This document shows, piece by piece, positions 1 to 8,652 of a DNA stretch of 64,000 nucleotides. The notes beneath the pieces were generated by a model, which had not been told where the DNA came from, did not search any database, and was given only the letters and a program-made list of their open reading frames with translations. The stretch spans positions 310,001-374,000 of the forward strand of contig WOUZ01000002.1 of NCBI GenBank assembly GCA_009773165.1. Reading direction: 5' to 3'. The stretch comes from Bacteroidota bacterium (GTDB lineage Bacteria > Bacteroidota > Bacteroidia > Bacteroidales > F082). The position numbers and the translations under genes are program-made. Within the stretch, counting starts at the first letter, position 1, and every line of letters starts with the position of its first letter.

Positions 1-162
1 CTGTGGTGATATGACCACGTTTTGCCCAATATTACATCCGTCTCCAATGGTACAGTTCGACATAATATGAGAAAAATGCCAGATTTTGGTGCCTTTTCCT
101 ATCACGGCACCTTCATCAATAATAGCCGATTCATGTGCAAAGTATTCTTTTTCAGCAGACAT
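1..162 (-). CDS. Left-handed beta-helix acetyltransferase, N-terminal 54 residues (runs off window)
   Basis: Reading the minus strand from an ATG at 162 gives 54 codons with no stop up to the window edge. The peptide starts MSAEKEYFAHESAIIDEGA and continues with hexapeptide-repeat spacing (VIGKGTKIWHF, CTIGDGCNIGQNVVI). The KIWHFSHI segment is typical of WbpD/WlbB-type N-acetyltransferases that modify UDP-2-acetamido-3-amino-sugar uronates for surface polysaccharides. That subfamily is an inference from this short stretch; the hexapeptide fold is firm. The gene is divergent from mfd and would be part of a cluster to the left of the window. The C-terminal part cannot be seen. Confidence 0.8.
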   Translation of the reverse strand, partial: MSAEKEYFAHESAIIDEGAVIGKGTKIWHFSHIMSNCTIGDGCNIGQNVVISPQ

Positions 163-275
163 GGAGGATCGTTTTTTGTGAGTTATATTTTTTTCGTGCT
201 GCAATTTACAAAATCTGAAGCTACACCAAACCATTTATGAAAAACATTCAGGAAGAATAAAAACCATACTTTCCG

Positions 276-283
276 TATCTTTG
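276..283 (+). promoter_or_regulatory. Bacteroidota -7 box for mfd
   Basis: TATCTTTG matches the Bacteroidota -7 consensus TAnnTTTG and lies 22 bases before the GTG start of mfd. No convincing TTTG is seen at the -33 position, so this is a moderate call resting on the box and its position. Confidence 0.5.
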
Positions 284-304
284 CACCCTTAAAAATCATA
301 TGTA

Positions 305-3300
305 GTGAGTCAATTTTCACTCAAATCTGTATTTCATAGTCATCCGGTACTCAAGCAGGCTCACGAAGCCCTTCACAACGAGAACCATATACTGCTTCAG
401 GGATTGTCTGGTTCTTCCAAATCGGGTTATCTTTCTGCTTTATCCGAAATAATTGGAGGTCAGCATCTTGTAGTGTGTTCGGATAAAGAATCAGCAGCTT
501 ATTTTTACAACGATATTGAGAGTCTTTTCGACGAGCGTAATGTCGATTTCAATAAGAAACAGGTACTTTTTTACCCTACTTCTTATAAAAAACCTTACGA
601 GCCCGAGAAACCCGATAACACCTATATTCTTTCGCGGGCTGAGGTTCTGGGACGCTGGTCGGTAAGCGAACGTAAGACTATTGTTGTCACCTATCCTGAG
701 GCTCTTTGCGAAAAAGTAGTTACGCGTAACTATTTAAATCGTAACACGTTGAAATTGAAAGTCACAGAACGTGTTTCCCTTGATTTTATAGCTGACGTAC
801 TTTCGGAATATAATTTTGAACGGGTTGATTTTGTTGTTGAACCTGGCCAGTTTTCTATCAGGGGTGGCTTATTGGATGTGTTTTCCTTTAGCAATGATTA
901 CCCTTACCGTATTGAGTTTTTTGGTGAGGAGGTGGAGTCGATCCGTAGTTTCGATCCTGTCACACAGCTTTCGGTACAGCCATTGCAACGCATAAACCTT
1001 CTGCCCAATATTCAGGATCGCAGCATTGAAACACTTCGGCAATCGTTTCTTGAATACATTCCAAAAGCTACCATAATTTGGATTGATGAGGCCATTGCAT
1101 TGGAAGATCGTATAGCAGCCGAATGGGAAAAAGCCCAAATGATTTTTGAAAAAATGGGCGATGAACGTGCTGCTGTTCAGCCAGATATACTCTTTGCAAA
1201 AGCGCCCGAACTGATCGATGAATTATCGAAACTCAGAACCATTGAATTTGGCCAGAAAAGTATTTTCAACGCTGGCTTTGTTGCTCGTTTTGATACGCAG
1301 GTTCAGACCTCGTTTAATAAAAATTTTAAACTCTTACTGGAAGATCTGCTTCAGAAGCAATCCAAAGGCTATCAGGTGTATATGCTGTCAGATAACGCCA
1401 AACAAATGGAGCGTTTGTTTGCAATTTTTGATGATTTACTTCCTTCGGGCAAAAACAAGGAAAAACCTCTTTTTCAACCAGTTTATCATAGTTTACATGC
1501 AGGTTTTACCGATCAGGAACTAAAAGTTGCCGTTTATACGGATCATCAGATTTTCGAAAGGTATCACAAATTTCACCTTAGAGAAGGCTTTGCAGGAAAA
1601 GAGGCGCTTTCGATAAGTGAGTTATACGATTTAAAACCAGGTGATTATGTAAGTCATATCGATCATGGAATAGGCCGGTTTGATGGGTTGGAAATTATTG
1701 ATAACAACGGAAAGCATCAGGAAGCCATTCGGTTGATCTATAAAAATGACGACATATTATACGTAAGCATACACTCGCTTCACCGAATCGCCAAATTTAG
1801 TGGCAAAGATGGCGCAGAACCTGTTTTGAACAAGTTGGGGTCGAACGCATGGAATAAACTTAAGAACAAAACCAAAAGCAGGGTTAAGGATATTGCGCGT
1901 GATTTGATTAAACTTTATGCTAAACGCAAGGCAAGCAAAGGGTTTCAGTTTATGCCTGATACCTATCTTCAGAATGAATTGGAGGCTTCATTTATTTATG
2001 AAGATACGCCTGACCAGATCAAATCAACAATCGACGTTAAGGCCGACATGGAATCAGAAGCTCCAATGGATCGTCTTGTTTGCGGCGATGTCGGATTTGG
2101 AAAGACGGAAATAGCCATACGTGCTGCTTTCAAGGCTGTTAACGACTCAAAACAGGTAGCCGTTTTAGTCCCAACAACGATTCTGGCTCTGCAGCATTAC
2201 AAAACATTTAGCACGCGTTTAGCCGATTTTCCTGTTAAAGTGGATTATATCAACAGATTTAAATCGGCAGCTCAACAAAAAGAAACGCTTGATCAATTGC
2301 TGGCCGGTAAAATAGATATCCTCATCGGGACACATCGTATTATTAGTAAAGACGTTCAATTTAAAGATTTGGGTCTTTTAGTGATTGATGAGGAGCAGAA
2401 GTTTGGTGTGTCGGCCAAAGAAAAGCTAAAACAAATCAAATCAAATGTTGATACCTTGACGCTTACAGCGACACCCATCCCGCGAACGCTGCAGTTTTCA
2501 ATGATGGGAGCACGCGATTTAAGCATCATCAATACGCCTCCTCCAAACCGTTTCCCGGTGCAGACAGAGTTGAGGTCTTTTAACGAAGAAGTCATAAAAG
2601 AAGCACTACTTTTTGAAGTTGCGAGAGGTGGACAGGCGTTTTTTGTACACAACCGTGTTCAGAATATCATGGATGTTTACGATATGCTACTGCGGTTTGT
2701 ACCCGGCTTACGGATCGGGATTGCTCACGGACAAATGGATGGTGATCGCCTGGAGAAAGTGATGATGACCTTTATCGAAGGTGATTATGATGTGCTGCTT
2801 GCTACCACAATCATTGAATCAGGCTTAGATATTCCTAATGCTAACACCATTATTATCAACGATGCACATCATTATGGCTTAAGCGACCTGCATCAGTTGC
2901 GTGGAAGGGTCGGGCGCTCAAATAAAAAAGCTTTTTGCTATTTGCTCGCACCACCTATGGCTACTTTAACAAGTGAAGCCCAGAAACGACTTCGGGCAAT
3001 TGAAGATTTTTCAGGCTTGGGAAGTGGTTTTAATATTGCCATGCGCGACCTCGACATAAGAGGTGCAGGCAACCTGCTTGGTGGTGAGCAAAGTGGTTTT
3101 ATAAGTGACATTGGTTATGAGATGTTTCATAAAATTTTGGACGAAGCCATACAGGAGCTTAAAGAAAGCGAGTTTGCAGATGTGTTCAAACTCGATAAAC
3201 CAAAGCATTTTGTACGCGATTGTGTGATCGAATCCGATATGGAAATCCTTATGCCACCGCAGTATGTTGACGCTTCATCCAAACGGATAAGCCTTTACAA

Positions 3301-3673
3301 TGAACTTGATAACATTCAGACAGAGGAACTTCTGCAAAAATTTACTGAAAGACTTATTGATCAGTTTGGACCTGTTCCGCGCGAAGCAAATGATCTCATC
3401 AACACCATCCGTTTGCGCTGGATAGCCCGTGACCTCGGTTTTGAAAAAATTGTACTTCGTAATAAGACACTCATTGGATATTTCGTAAGTGATCAACAAT
3501 CAGCATTTTACCAAACATCTGTATTTACAAATATCCTCAAATTTTTGCAAGCTAATCCAAAATCGTGTCGCATCAAGGAAAGTAATGAAAAGCTGATGAT
3601 GTATATAAGTGCGGTTTCTTCAGTTAATCAGGCTCTTTCAACTTTACTACAGATGAAACAGTTTGAAGGCTGA
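305..3673 (+). CDS. mfd: Transcription-repair coupling factor Mfd
   Basis: Mfd is a DNA translocase that removes RNA polymerase stalled at lesions and recruits UvrA. The 1122 residues match the usual length. The order seen is a UvrB-like N-terminal module (about 1-340), the RNA polymerase interaction domain (GDYVSHIDHGIGRF, about 450), then SF2 helicase motifs: Walker A GDVGFGKTE (about 597), DEEQKFG as motif II, TATPIPRTL as motif III and QLRGRVGRS as motif VI. A TRCF C-terminal domain follows. The start codon is GTG, placed just after a -7 box at 276-283; the first downstream ATG lies far inside the conserved N-terminal part. It stands alone, with about 200 bases before folE. Confidence 0.97.
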   Translation: MSQFSLKSVFHSHPVLKQAHEALHNENHILLQGLSGSSKSGYLSALSEIIGGQHLVVCSDKESAAYFYNDIESLFDERNVDFNKKQVLFYPTSYKKPYEPEKPDNTYILSRAEVLGRWSVSERKTIVVTYPEALCEKVVTRNYLNRNTLKLKVTERVSLDFIADVLSEYNFERVDFVVEPGQFSIRGGLLDVFSFSNDYPYRIEFFGEEVESIRSFDPVTQLSVQPLQRINLLPNIQDRSIETLRQSFLEYIPKATIIWIDEAIALEDRIAAEWEKAQMIFEKMGDERAAVQPDILFAKAPELIDELSKLRTIEFGQKSIFNAGFVARFDTQVQTSFNKNFKLLLEDLLQKQSKGYQVYMLSDNAKQMERLFAIFDDLLPSGKNKEKPLFQPVYHSLHAGFTDQELKVAVYTDHQIFERYHKFHLREGFAGKEALSISELYDLKPGDYVSHIDHGIGRFDGLEIIDNNGKHQEAIRLIYKNDDILYVSIHSLHRIAKFSGKDGAEPVLNKLGSNAWNKLKNKTKSRVKDIARDLIKLYAKRKASKGFQFMPDTYLQNELEASFIYEDTPDQIKSTIDVKADMESEAPMDRLVCGDVGFGKTEIAIRAAFKAVNDSKQVAVLVPTTILALQHYKTFSTRLADFPVKVDYINRFKSAAQQKETLDQLLAGKIDILIGTHRIISKDVQFKDLGLLVIDEEQKFGVSAKEKLKQIKSNVDTLTLTATPIPRTLQFSMMGARDLSIINTPPPNRFPVQTELRSFNEEVIKEALLFEVARGGQAFFVHNRVQNIMDVYDMLLRFVPGLRIGIAHGQMDGDRLEKVMMTFIEGDYDVLLATTIIESGLDIPNANTIIINDAHHYGLSDLHQLRGRVGRSNKKAFCYLLAPPMATLTSEAQKRLRAIEDFSGLGSGFNIAMRDLDIRGAGNLLGGEQSGFISDIGYEMFHKILDEAIQELKESEFADVFKLDKPKHFVRDCVIESDMEILMPPQYVDASSKRISLYNELDNIQTEELLQKFTERLIDQFGPVPREANDLINTIRLRWIARDLGFEKIVLRNKTLIGYFVSDQQSAFYQTSVFTNILKFLQANPKSCRIKESNEKLMMYISAVSSVNQALSTLLQMKQFEG

Positions 3674-3873
3674 TTTCTCACTTTTCCATTTTCTCAAAAA
3701 AGAATCTATCAAACAGTTTTCTCTAAAGACTGCTGTTCCCATGTGATTTTTTAACATTTTCAATCCGTTGATATCTATTGCTTTAAAAAATATTGTTTAA
3801 TATTTATAATAAAACATTAAACAAAAGTGAAAACATACTGTTTAGTATTCATAAAAGATTAAAAATCTACAAT

Positions 3874-4620
3874 ATGAAACTAAATGGAAATGGATTGAAG
3901 GTTCTTGAGCCTGTTAAGATAAACGGAGTAAATGGTATCAACGGAAATATGCATGCGTTGAATTTATGGGAAGAAGCAGATATGCTAGGCGATGAGCATC
4001 ATGCAACAAATATAGAAACCCCTTTGCGTGATGATGCCTTTGCACTTACCGATGCTACTAAAATGGCTATTATAGAAGATCATTTTCATCAAATAATGGA
4101 AACATTAGGTCTGGATATGAGTGACGATAGTTTGAAAGGAACACCACACCGTGTAGCTAAAATGTTTGTTAAGGAGATTTTTCACGGATTAAAACCTGAG
4201 AATAAACCTTCTATCTCGGTTTTTGATAACAAGTTTCGTTACGGTCAAATGCTTGTTGAGAAAAATATCAACCTAAACACCACCTGTGAGCATCACTTTT
4301 TACCCATTTTTGGGAAAGCCCATATTGCATATGTGGCTAAGGATAAAGTAATTGGGTTGTCGAAGCTGAATAGGATCGTTGATTATTTCGCGCGACGTCC
4401 ACAGGTTCAGGAGCGTTTGACTGTTCAAATTGCTAATGAACTGAAGAAAGTTTTAAATACTGAGGATGTGGCTGTTGTGATTGATGCTAAGCATATGTGT
4501 GTAGCATCAAGAGGAATTATGGATCAGAGTAGCACAACACTTACTGCTGAGTATTCCGGAATCTTTTTGCAGGAAAAAACACGCGAGGAACTCTTAACCT
4601 ATATTGGAATGAAAATCTAA
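3874..4620 (+). CDS. folE: GTP cyclohydrolase I
   Basis: FolE converts GTP to 7,8-dihydroneopterin triphosphate, the first step toward tetrahydrofolate. Family motifs are present: a zinc and active-site segment CEHHFLPIFGKAHIAYV, then GLSKLNRIVDYFARRPQVQE, and MCVASRGIMDQSS with the second zinc cysteine. The frame opens at 3793, but those 27 codons are very AT-rich and unlike the family. I prefer the ATG at 3874 (MKLNGNG), giving 248 residues. Even so, residues 1 to about 60 are a low-complexity extension ahead of the conserved core, which starts near the segment IEDHFHQIMETLG. It is monocistronic, followed by a terminator-like hairpin. Confidence 0.95.
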   Translation: MKLNGNGLKVLEPVKINGVNGINGNMHALNLWEEADMLGDEHHATNIETPLRDDAFALTDATKMAIIEDHFHQIMETLGLDMSDDSLKGTPHRVAKMFVKEIFHGLKPENKPSISVFDNKFRYGQMLVEKNINLNTTCEHHFLPIFGKAHIAYVAKDKVIGLSKLNRIVDYFARRPQVQERLTVQIANELKKVLNTEDVAVVIDAKHMCVASRGIMDQSSTTLTAEYSGIFLQEKTREELLTYIGMKI

Positions 4621-4723
4621 TGATCTAAAGCACAGCTAAATAATACTAAACTACTATCAAAACTACATAATCTACTGTTCGTACACTAATCAATCACTAT
4701 AAATACTCACTAACGAAAACCAA

Positions 4724-4760
4724 TGAACCGGTCTTTCTCTTGCAGATGGCCGGTTTTTGG
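4724..4760 (+). terminator. Rho-independent terminator-like hairpin after folE
   Basis: AACCGG (4726-4731) pairs with CCGGTT (4750-4755) around an 18-base loop, and the right arm runs into TTTTT. It lies about 105 bases after the folE stop and about 60 bases before the next gene. The long loop makes it weaker than the other terminators in the window. Confidence 0.5.
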
Positions 4761-4815
4761 TTTTAAATAAGGACTTTTTTCAACTATATTTGGACTGTGA
4801 AAAATCTCCCGTAAC

Positions 4816-7269
4816 ATGCAAAGAAAGTCATTGTTTTCAATCTATTCAGCAACCCTTATAGTGTTGCTGATGCTTCACGAAGTAACCTTTTCTCAAATCA
4901 GAGAACAAATTGAACTGCGCAATGGATGGACATTCGCTTTGGGAAATCACCCCGATGCTATCCAAACCGACTATGATGATTCAGGCTGGGAAAAGGTTGT
5001 TATTCCACACGATTGGGCAATAAGTCAGGATTTTACTCCTGATGGAGATGGAAATACAGGAAAGTTGCCATGGAAAGGAGAAGGCTGGTATCGCCATGAA
5101 CTCCAACTACCAGCCGGCAGCGATTCCAAACGTTTCTTCCTCTTGTTCGATGGCGTTATGGCTTTTCCAGAAGTTTTTGTAAATGGAAAATTGCTTGGAA
5201 AATGGGATTATGGTTACAATTCGTTTTATTTTGATATTACTTCATTTTTAAATCACAACACAAAAAATGTTGTTGCAGTTCATGCTGATACCCGCAATCA
5301 CCGAAGCAGATGGTATCCCGGAGCAGGAATCTACCGAAAGGTAAAATTGTTGGTTACCAATAATATACATTTAGATGTTTGGGGAGCAACGGTTTCTGTT
5401 CCTGTTATTAAGCCACATTTAGCAAATGTGAGAGTTGGTTTAAGGATTTCGAATCATTTGAGTGAAAGCAGGTTATTGCAGATCAAACATTCCATTTTTT
5501 CTCCAGCAGGGATTCTTGTGAAAGAGCAATTATTCGACAGTATTTTGTTACGGCCTGGCAGCAACAAGGCAGAGTCCACATTCGCCTTAAATGATCCTCA
5601 AAGATGGGATATAGATCAGCCTGCTTTGTATACATATGTTGTTGAATTAATAGAAGATGAAGTAGTTACCGACCGTTATGAAACCTCTTTCGGGATTCGC
5701 GAAATGCGGTTCACTGCTGATCACGGTTTTTATTTAAACGATCGTAGGGTTCAGCTGAAGGGTGTTAACCTTCATCATGATCATGGCCCGCTTGGTGTAG
5801 CTTTTAATTACAGAGCAATGGAACGTCAGCTCGAAATTATGAAAGCTATGGGCGTTAATGCAGTGCGTGGAAGTCATAATATTCCAGCTCCTGAGTTTCT
5901 TGACCTTTGTGATAAAATGGGCCTTTTGGTTTTTAATGAAGCTTTCGATAAATATGATGCAACAGCTGATATCACCGATTCAACAGATTTTGAACACTTT
6001 GTGGATCGTAACATACGCAATTTTGTAAGAAGGGATGCCAATCATCCTTCGGTTTTTATATGGAGTGCCGGAAACGAAATTCCTGATGTGCAATGGAATA
6101 TCAACCGTGGATTCGACCGGTTAAATACCGTGGTGAATGCTTTCAGGAAATATGATCCTTCACGACCTGTTACCCTCGTTTGCGACAGTTATGAGAGCGC
6201 GGCCTTACGGCATTTTGACCTTTACGACATCCACAGTTGGAATTATGGAAGGAGGTATCGACTTGCCCGTCAGATGGAACCAAATAAAGCTGTCATCATC
6301 AGCGAATCAGCTTCAACGGTAAGCACCAGAGGGTTTTATGCTTTGCCTCTGCCGCAGAAACCAACTGATTTCACCAAGGATCTTCAGGTTAGTTCCTATG
6401 ATTTGAATGCTCCTGAATGGGCCGAACTGGCAGATGATGATTTCATGTGGCAGCAAGAAGAACCATACATTGCCGGTGAATTTGTTTGGACAGGTTTCGA
6501 CTATCTTGGCGAGCCAACACCTTACACAAATGAGTGGGCAAAAGCGAATGGCCTAACTGATTTGGAGGCATCACGCAGTTCCTATTTTGGAATCGTTGAC
6601 TTATGTGGCATACCAAAAGATCGTTATTTTCTTTATAAAAGTTACTGGAATAAATCTGACACAACCATTCATTTGTTGCCACACTGGAACTGGAAGGGCA
6701 TGGAAGGAAAGAATGTGCCGGTATTTGTTTACACAAGCGGCGATTGTGCGGAGTTGTTTGTTAATGGTAAATCTCAAGGGTTGAAGTGTAAGCAGCCAAC
6801 TTCGAAAAATTCGGTTGAGCGTTTTCGTCTGATGTGGAAGGACGTTGTTTATCAACCGGGCGAATTGAAGGTAATTGCATACAAAGAAGGTGTAGAAATT
6901 GGACAAAAAGAAGTTCAAACTGCCAAAGATCCTTATCAGATTGTTTTGACTCCCGACAGGACACAGCTTACAGCCGATGGGGAAGACCTCTCCTACATTT
7001 TGGTTGAAGCAAGAGATAAAAACGGACTTTTGTGCCCGCTTGCAATGGACAAAATCAGTCTGAAATTAGAAGGGGAGGGGCGTCTGGCCGGAGTTTGCAA
7101 TGGTGATCCACAATCTTTGGTACCATTCAGGGCTACCACAATTCCGTTGTTTTACGGCAAAGCCATGATTCTGCTTCAATCACATGAGAAGGAAGGGTCT
7201 ATGAAACTGACAGTTACTTCAAATAATATGAAAGAAGCATCAGCAGTTATCGAAGTTACGAGGAAATAG
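4816..7269 (+). CDS. Secreted glycoside hydrolase family 2 enzyme, beta-galactosidase-like
   Basis: This 817-residue protein has a signal peptide (about 1-27, ending TFSQ). A GH2 sugar-binding jelly roll follows (about 30-190; PHDWAISQDF and ADTRNHRSRWYPGAGIYR are typical), then an Ig-like domain, a TIM barrel (about 300-590) and C-terminal DUF4982-like and Ig-like modules. MKAMGVNAVRGSHNIPAPEF marks the barrel. The probable acid/base is Glu421 in IWSAGNEIPD and the probable nucleophile is Glu497 in IISESASTVS. Such enzymes remove beta-galactosyl or related residues in the periplasm. No SusCD pair or other glycosidase is adjacent, so the substrate cannot be inferred. It converges on the nuclease gene with only 28 bases between stops. 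Confidence 0.92.
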   Translation: MQRKSLFSIYSATLIVLLMLHEVTFSQIREQIELRNGWTFALGNHPDAIQTDYDDSGWEKVVIPHDWAISQDFTPDGDGNTGKLPWKGEGWYRHELQLPAGSDSKRFFLLFDGVMAFPEVFVNGKLLGKWDYGYNSFYFDITSFLNHNTKNVVAVHADTRNHRSRWYPGAGIYRKVKLLVTNNIHLDVWGATVSVPVIKPHLANVRVGLRISNHLSESRLLQIKHSIFSPAGILVKEQLFDSILLRPGSNKAESTFALNDPQRWDIDQPALYTYVVELIEDEVVTDRYETSFGIREMRFTADHGFYLNDRRVQLKGVNLHHDHGPLGVAFNYRAMERQLEIMKAMGVNAVRGSHNIPAPEFLDLCDKMGLLVFNEAFDKYDATADITDSTDFEHFVDRNIRNFVRRDANHPSVFIWSAGNEIPDVQWNINRGFDRLNTVVNAFRKYDPSRPVTLVCDSYESAALRHFDLYDIHSWNYGRRYRLARQMEPNKAVIISESASTVSTRGFYALPLPQKPTDFTKDLQVSSYDLNAPEWAELADDDFMWQQEEPYIAGEFVWTGFDYLGEPTPYTNEWAKANGLTDLEASRSSYFGIVDLCGIPKDRYFLYKSYWNKSDTTIHLLPHWNWKGMEGKNVPVFVYTSGDCAELFVNGKSQGLKCKQPTSKNSVERFRLMWKDVVYQPGELKVIAYKEGVEIGQKEVQTAKDPYQIVLTPDRTQLTADGEDLSYILVEARDKNGLLCPLAMDKISLKLEGEGRLAGVCNGDPQSLVPFRATTIPLFYGKAMILLQSHEKEGSMKLTVTSNNMKEASAVIEVTRK

Positions 7270-7297
7270 CTCTGCCCAGAAATAGCTGAAGGTTAAA

Positions 7298-8353
7298 CTA
7301 GGGTAGTTCTTTTGCAATAATAATAAATGAAGGAAAATGGTCGCTGTATCCACCGTGATACTCTCCGCCAACATAAGTGCGCCAAGGGTACCCTTTAAAC
7401 CGTCCGCTTTTTTGGGTAAGCTCAACTTTGTTATACACTTTGGCGGTATAAAACTTATACGTTGAAAAATCTTTTCGCAGAAAACTCTGACTCACAATTT
7501 GTTGGTCGAATAAGCTCCATGTATCGCGCCATGCATTGCTGCCAATACCTTTTTTATATAAACTATACATAACATTATACATATCCCCTGGCTGCAGTTC
7601 ATCAATACTGCCTTTGGCTTTCAAACCTTCGGTGAGACTTTTATTGGAAGGGTTGTCGTTCAGGTCGCCCATTACCACAATTTTGGCTTGTGCATTGATA
7701 GCAAGAAGTGAATCAACAATATGTCGTGAAAGTTTTGCAGCTGCCATACGGAATGGGAGTGATCTTTTTTCACCTCCACGTCTTGAAGGCCAGTGATTTA
7801 CGATAAAATGCATTTCCTCACCATCAAAAAGACCAGAAACGATAAGCTGATCACGGGTAATAAAATCCGGACGGCCTTCAACATGAAGACGGTAGGATTT
7901 CGACGCTGTTGGTTTAAAATACTTAGGTTGGTACAACAAAGCGACGTCAACACCACGAACGTCAGGACTTTGGTAATGAATGACCTGATAATTTCTTCCT
8001 TTCAGCCTTTCTGTTGCAGCCAAATCAAGTAAAACTTCCTTGTTTTCTATTTCAGAAACCCCAAGAATAGCAGCTCCATCAGGTGTGATGTCGGTTCCAA
8101 TGCCTACAATTGCTTCTGAAAGGCGATCTAATTTCTCAAGGTATTTTTTGCTGTTCCAGCGGATATCACCTGAGGGAAGGTATTCTTCGTCATTTTTTTC
8201 AGGATCGTTGATTGTATCAAATAGATTTTCAACATTATAAAATGCAATGCAACCAACTTTATAGCTACGTTGATCCTGAGCTTTTGTTGAAAACTGAAAT
8301 AAAACCAAAACAATACTTAAGGTTAATGCGAACTTGAAACGAATTGTGGTCAT
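7298..8353 (-). CDS. Exported endonuclease/exonuclease/phosphatase family enzyme
   Basis: The EEP fold covers Mg-dependent nucleases and phosphodiesterases. The conserved set is present: NVENLFDT, the metal-binding Glu in VSEIENKE, the catalytic His in NHWPSRRGG, GDLNDNPSN and the terminal SDHFP. The enzyme therefore looks active. The frame opens at 8383, but starting at the ATG at 8353 gives a clean signal peptide (MTTIRFKFALTLSIVLVLFQ, then FSTKAQ), for 351 residues. It is divergent from a TonB-dependent receptor and an OB-fold-like lipoprotein, which suggests extracytoplasmic breakdown of a nucleic acid or other phosphodiester. Alternatives are a phospholipid or inositol-phosphate phosphatase. 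Confidence 0.9.
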   Translation of the reverse strand: MTTIRFKFALTLSIVLVLFQFSTKAQDQRSYKVGCIAFYNVENLFDTINDPEKNDEEYLPSGDIRWNSKKYLEKLDRLSEAIVGIGTDITPDGAAILGVSEIENKEVLLDLAATERLKGRNYQVIHYQSPDVRGVDVALLYQPKYFKPTASKSYRLHVEGRPDFITRDQLIVSGLFDGEEMHFIVNHWPSRRGGEKRSLPFRMAAAKLSRHIVDSLLAINAQAKIVVMGDLNDNPSNKSLTEGLKAKGSIDELQPGDMYNVMYSLYKKGIGSNAWRDTWSLFDQQIVSQSFLRKDFSTYKFYTAKVYNKVELTQKSGRFKGYPWRTYVGGEYHGGYSDHFPSFIIIAKELP

Positions 8354-8652
8354 GAAAGCGAAAATTAAAAAGTTTAGAATCAAAAAGGAAACAGCTAAAT
8401 AAAAATATCAAGATGCAAATTTCCGATACTTTATTGGATTTTTTGGAAAATAACTGAAATTTCACACAAAAGTAAGATAAAACAACCAGCTTTTCTGATT
8501 GTCAAATGGTTTAAAAGTTAACTTTGTGCCCCCTTTCACATGGTCGGTCAAAATTTGTATGACTTGTATTGGGTGGGAATATTTATACTTTCACTTTGTT
8601 TTTTTATAATCATCTGAAGAATAATATTATACATATTCATTAATTTAATTTT
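8354..8652. promoter_or_regulatory. Shared divergent promoter region, nuclease / TonB receptor
   Basis: This 299-base region separates two divergent genes. A -7-like TACTTTTG on the minus strand (8467-8474) and TAACTTTG on the plus strand (8519-8526) face away from each other with 44 bases between them. Either would give a 5' leader of roughly 100-120 bases. No clear -33 TTTG accompanies either box. The arrangement suggests joint regulation of the two sides, but no operator could be recognised. Confidence 0.45.

Noticed and set aside
3793-3873. N-terminal 27 codons of folE
   Set aside because: They are very AT-rich, resemble promoter-type sequence and have no counterpart in the family; the ATG at 3874 is preferred.
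4816-7269. A polysaccharide utilisation locus around the GH2 gene
   Set aside because: No SusC/SusD pair or second glycosidase adjoins; the nearby TonB receptor belongs with the divergent nuclease.
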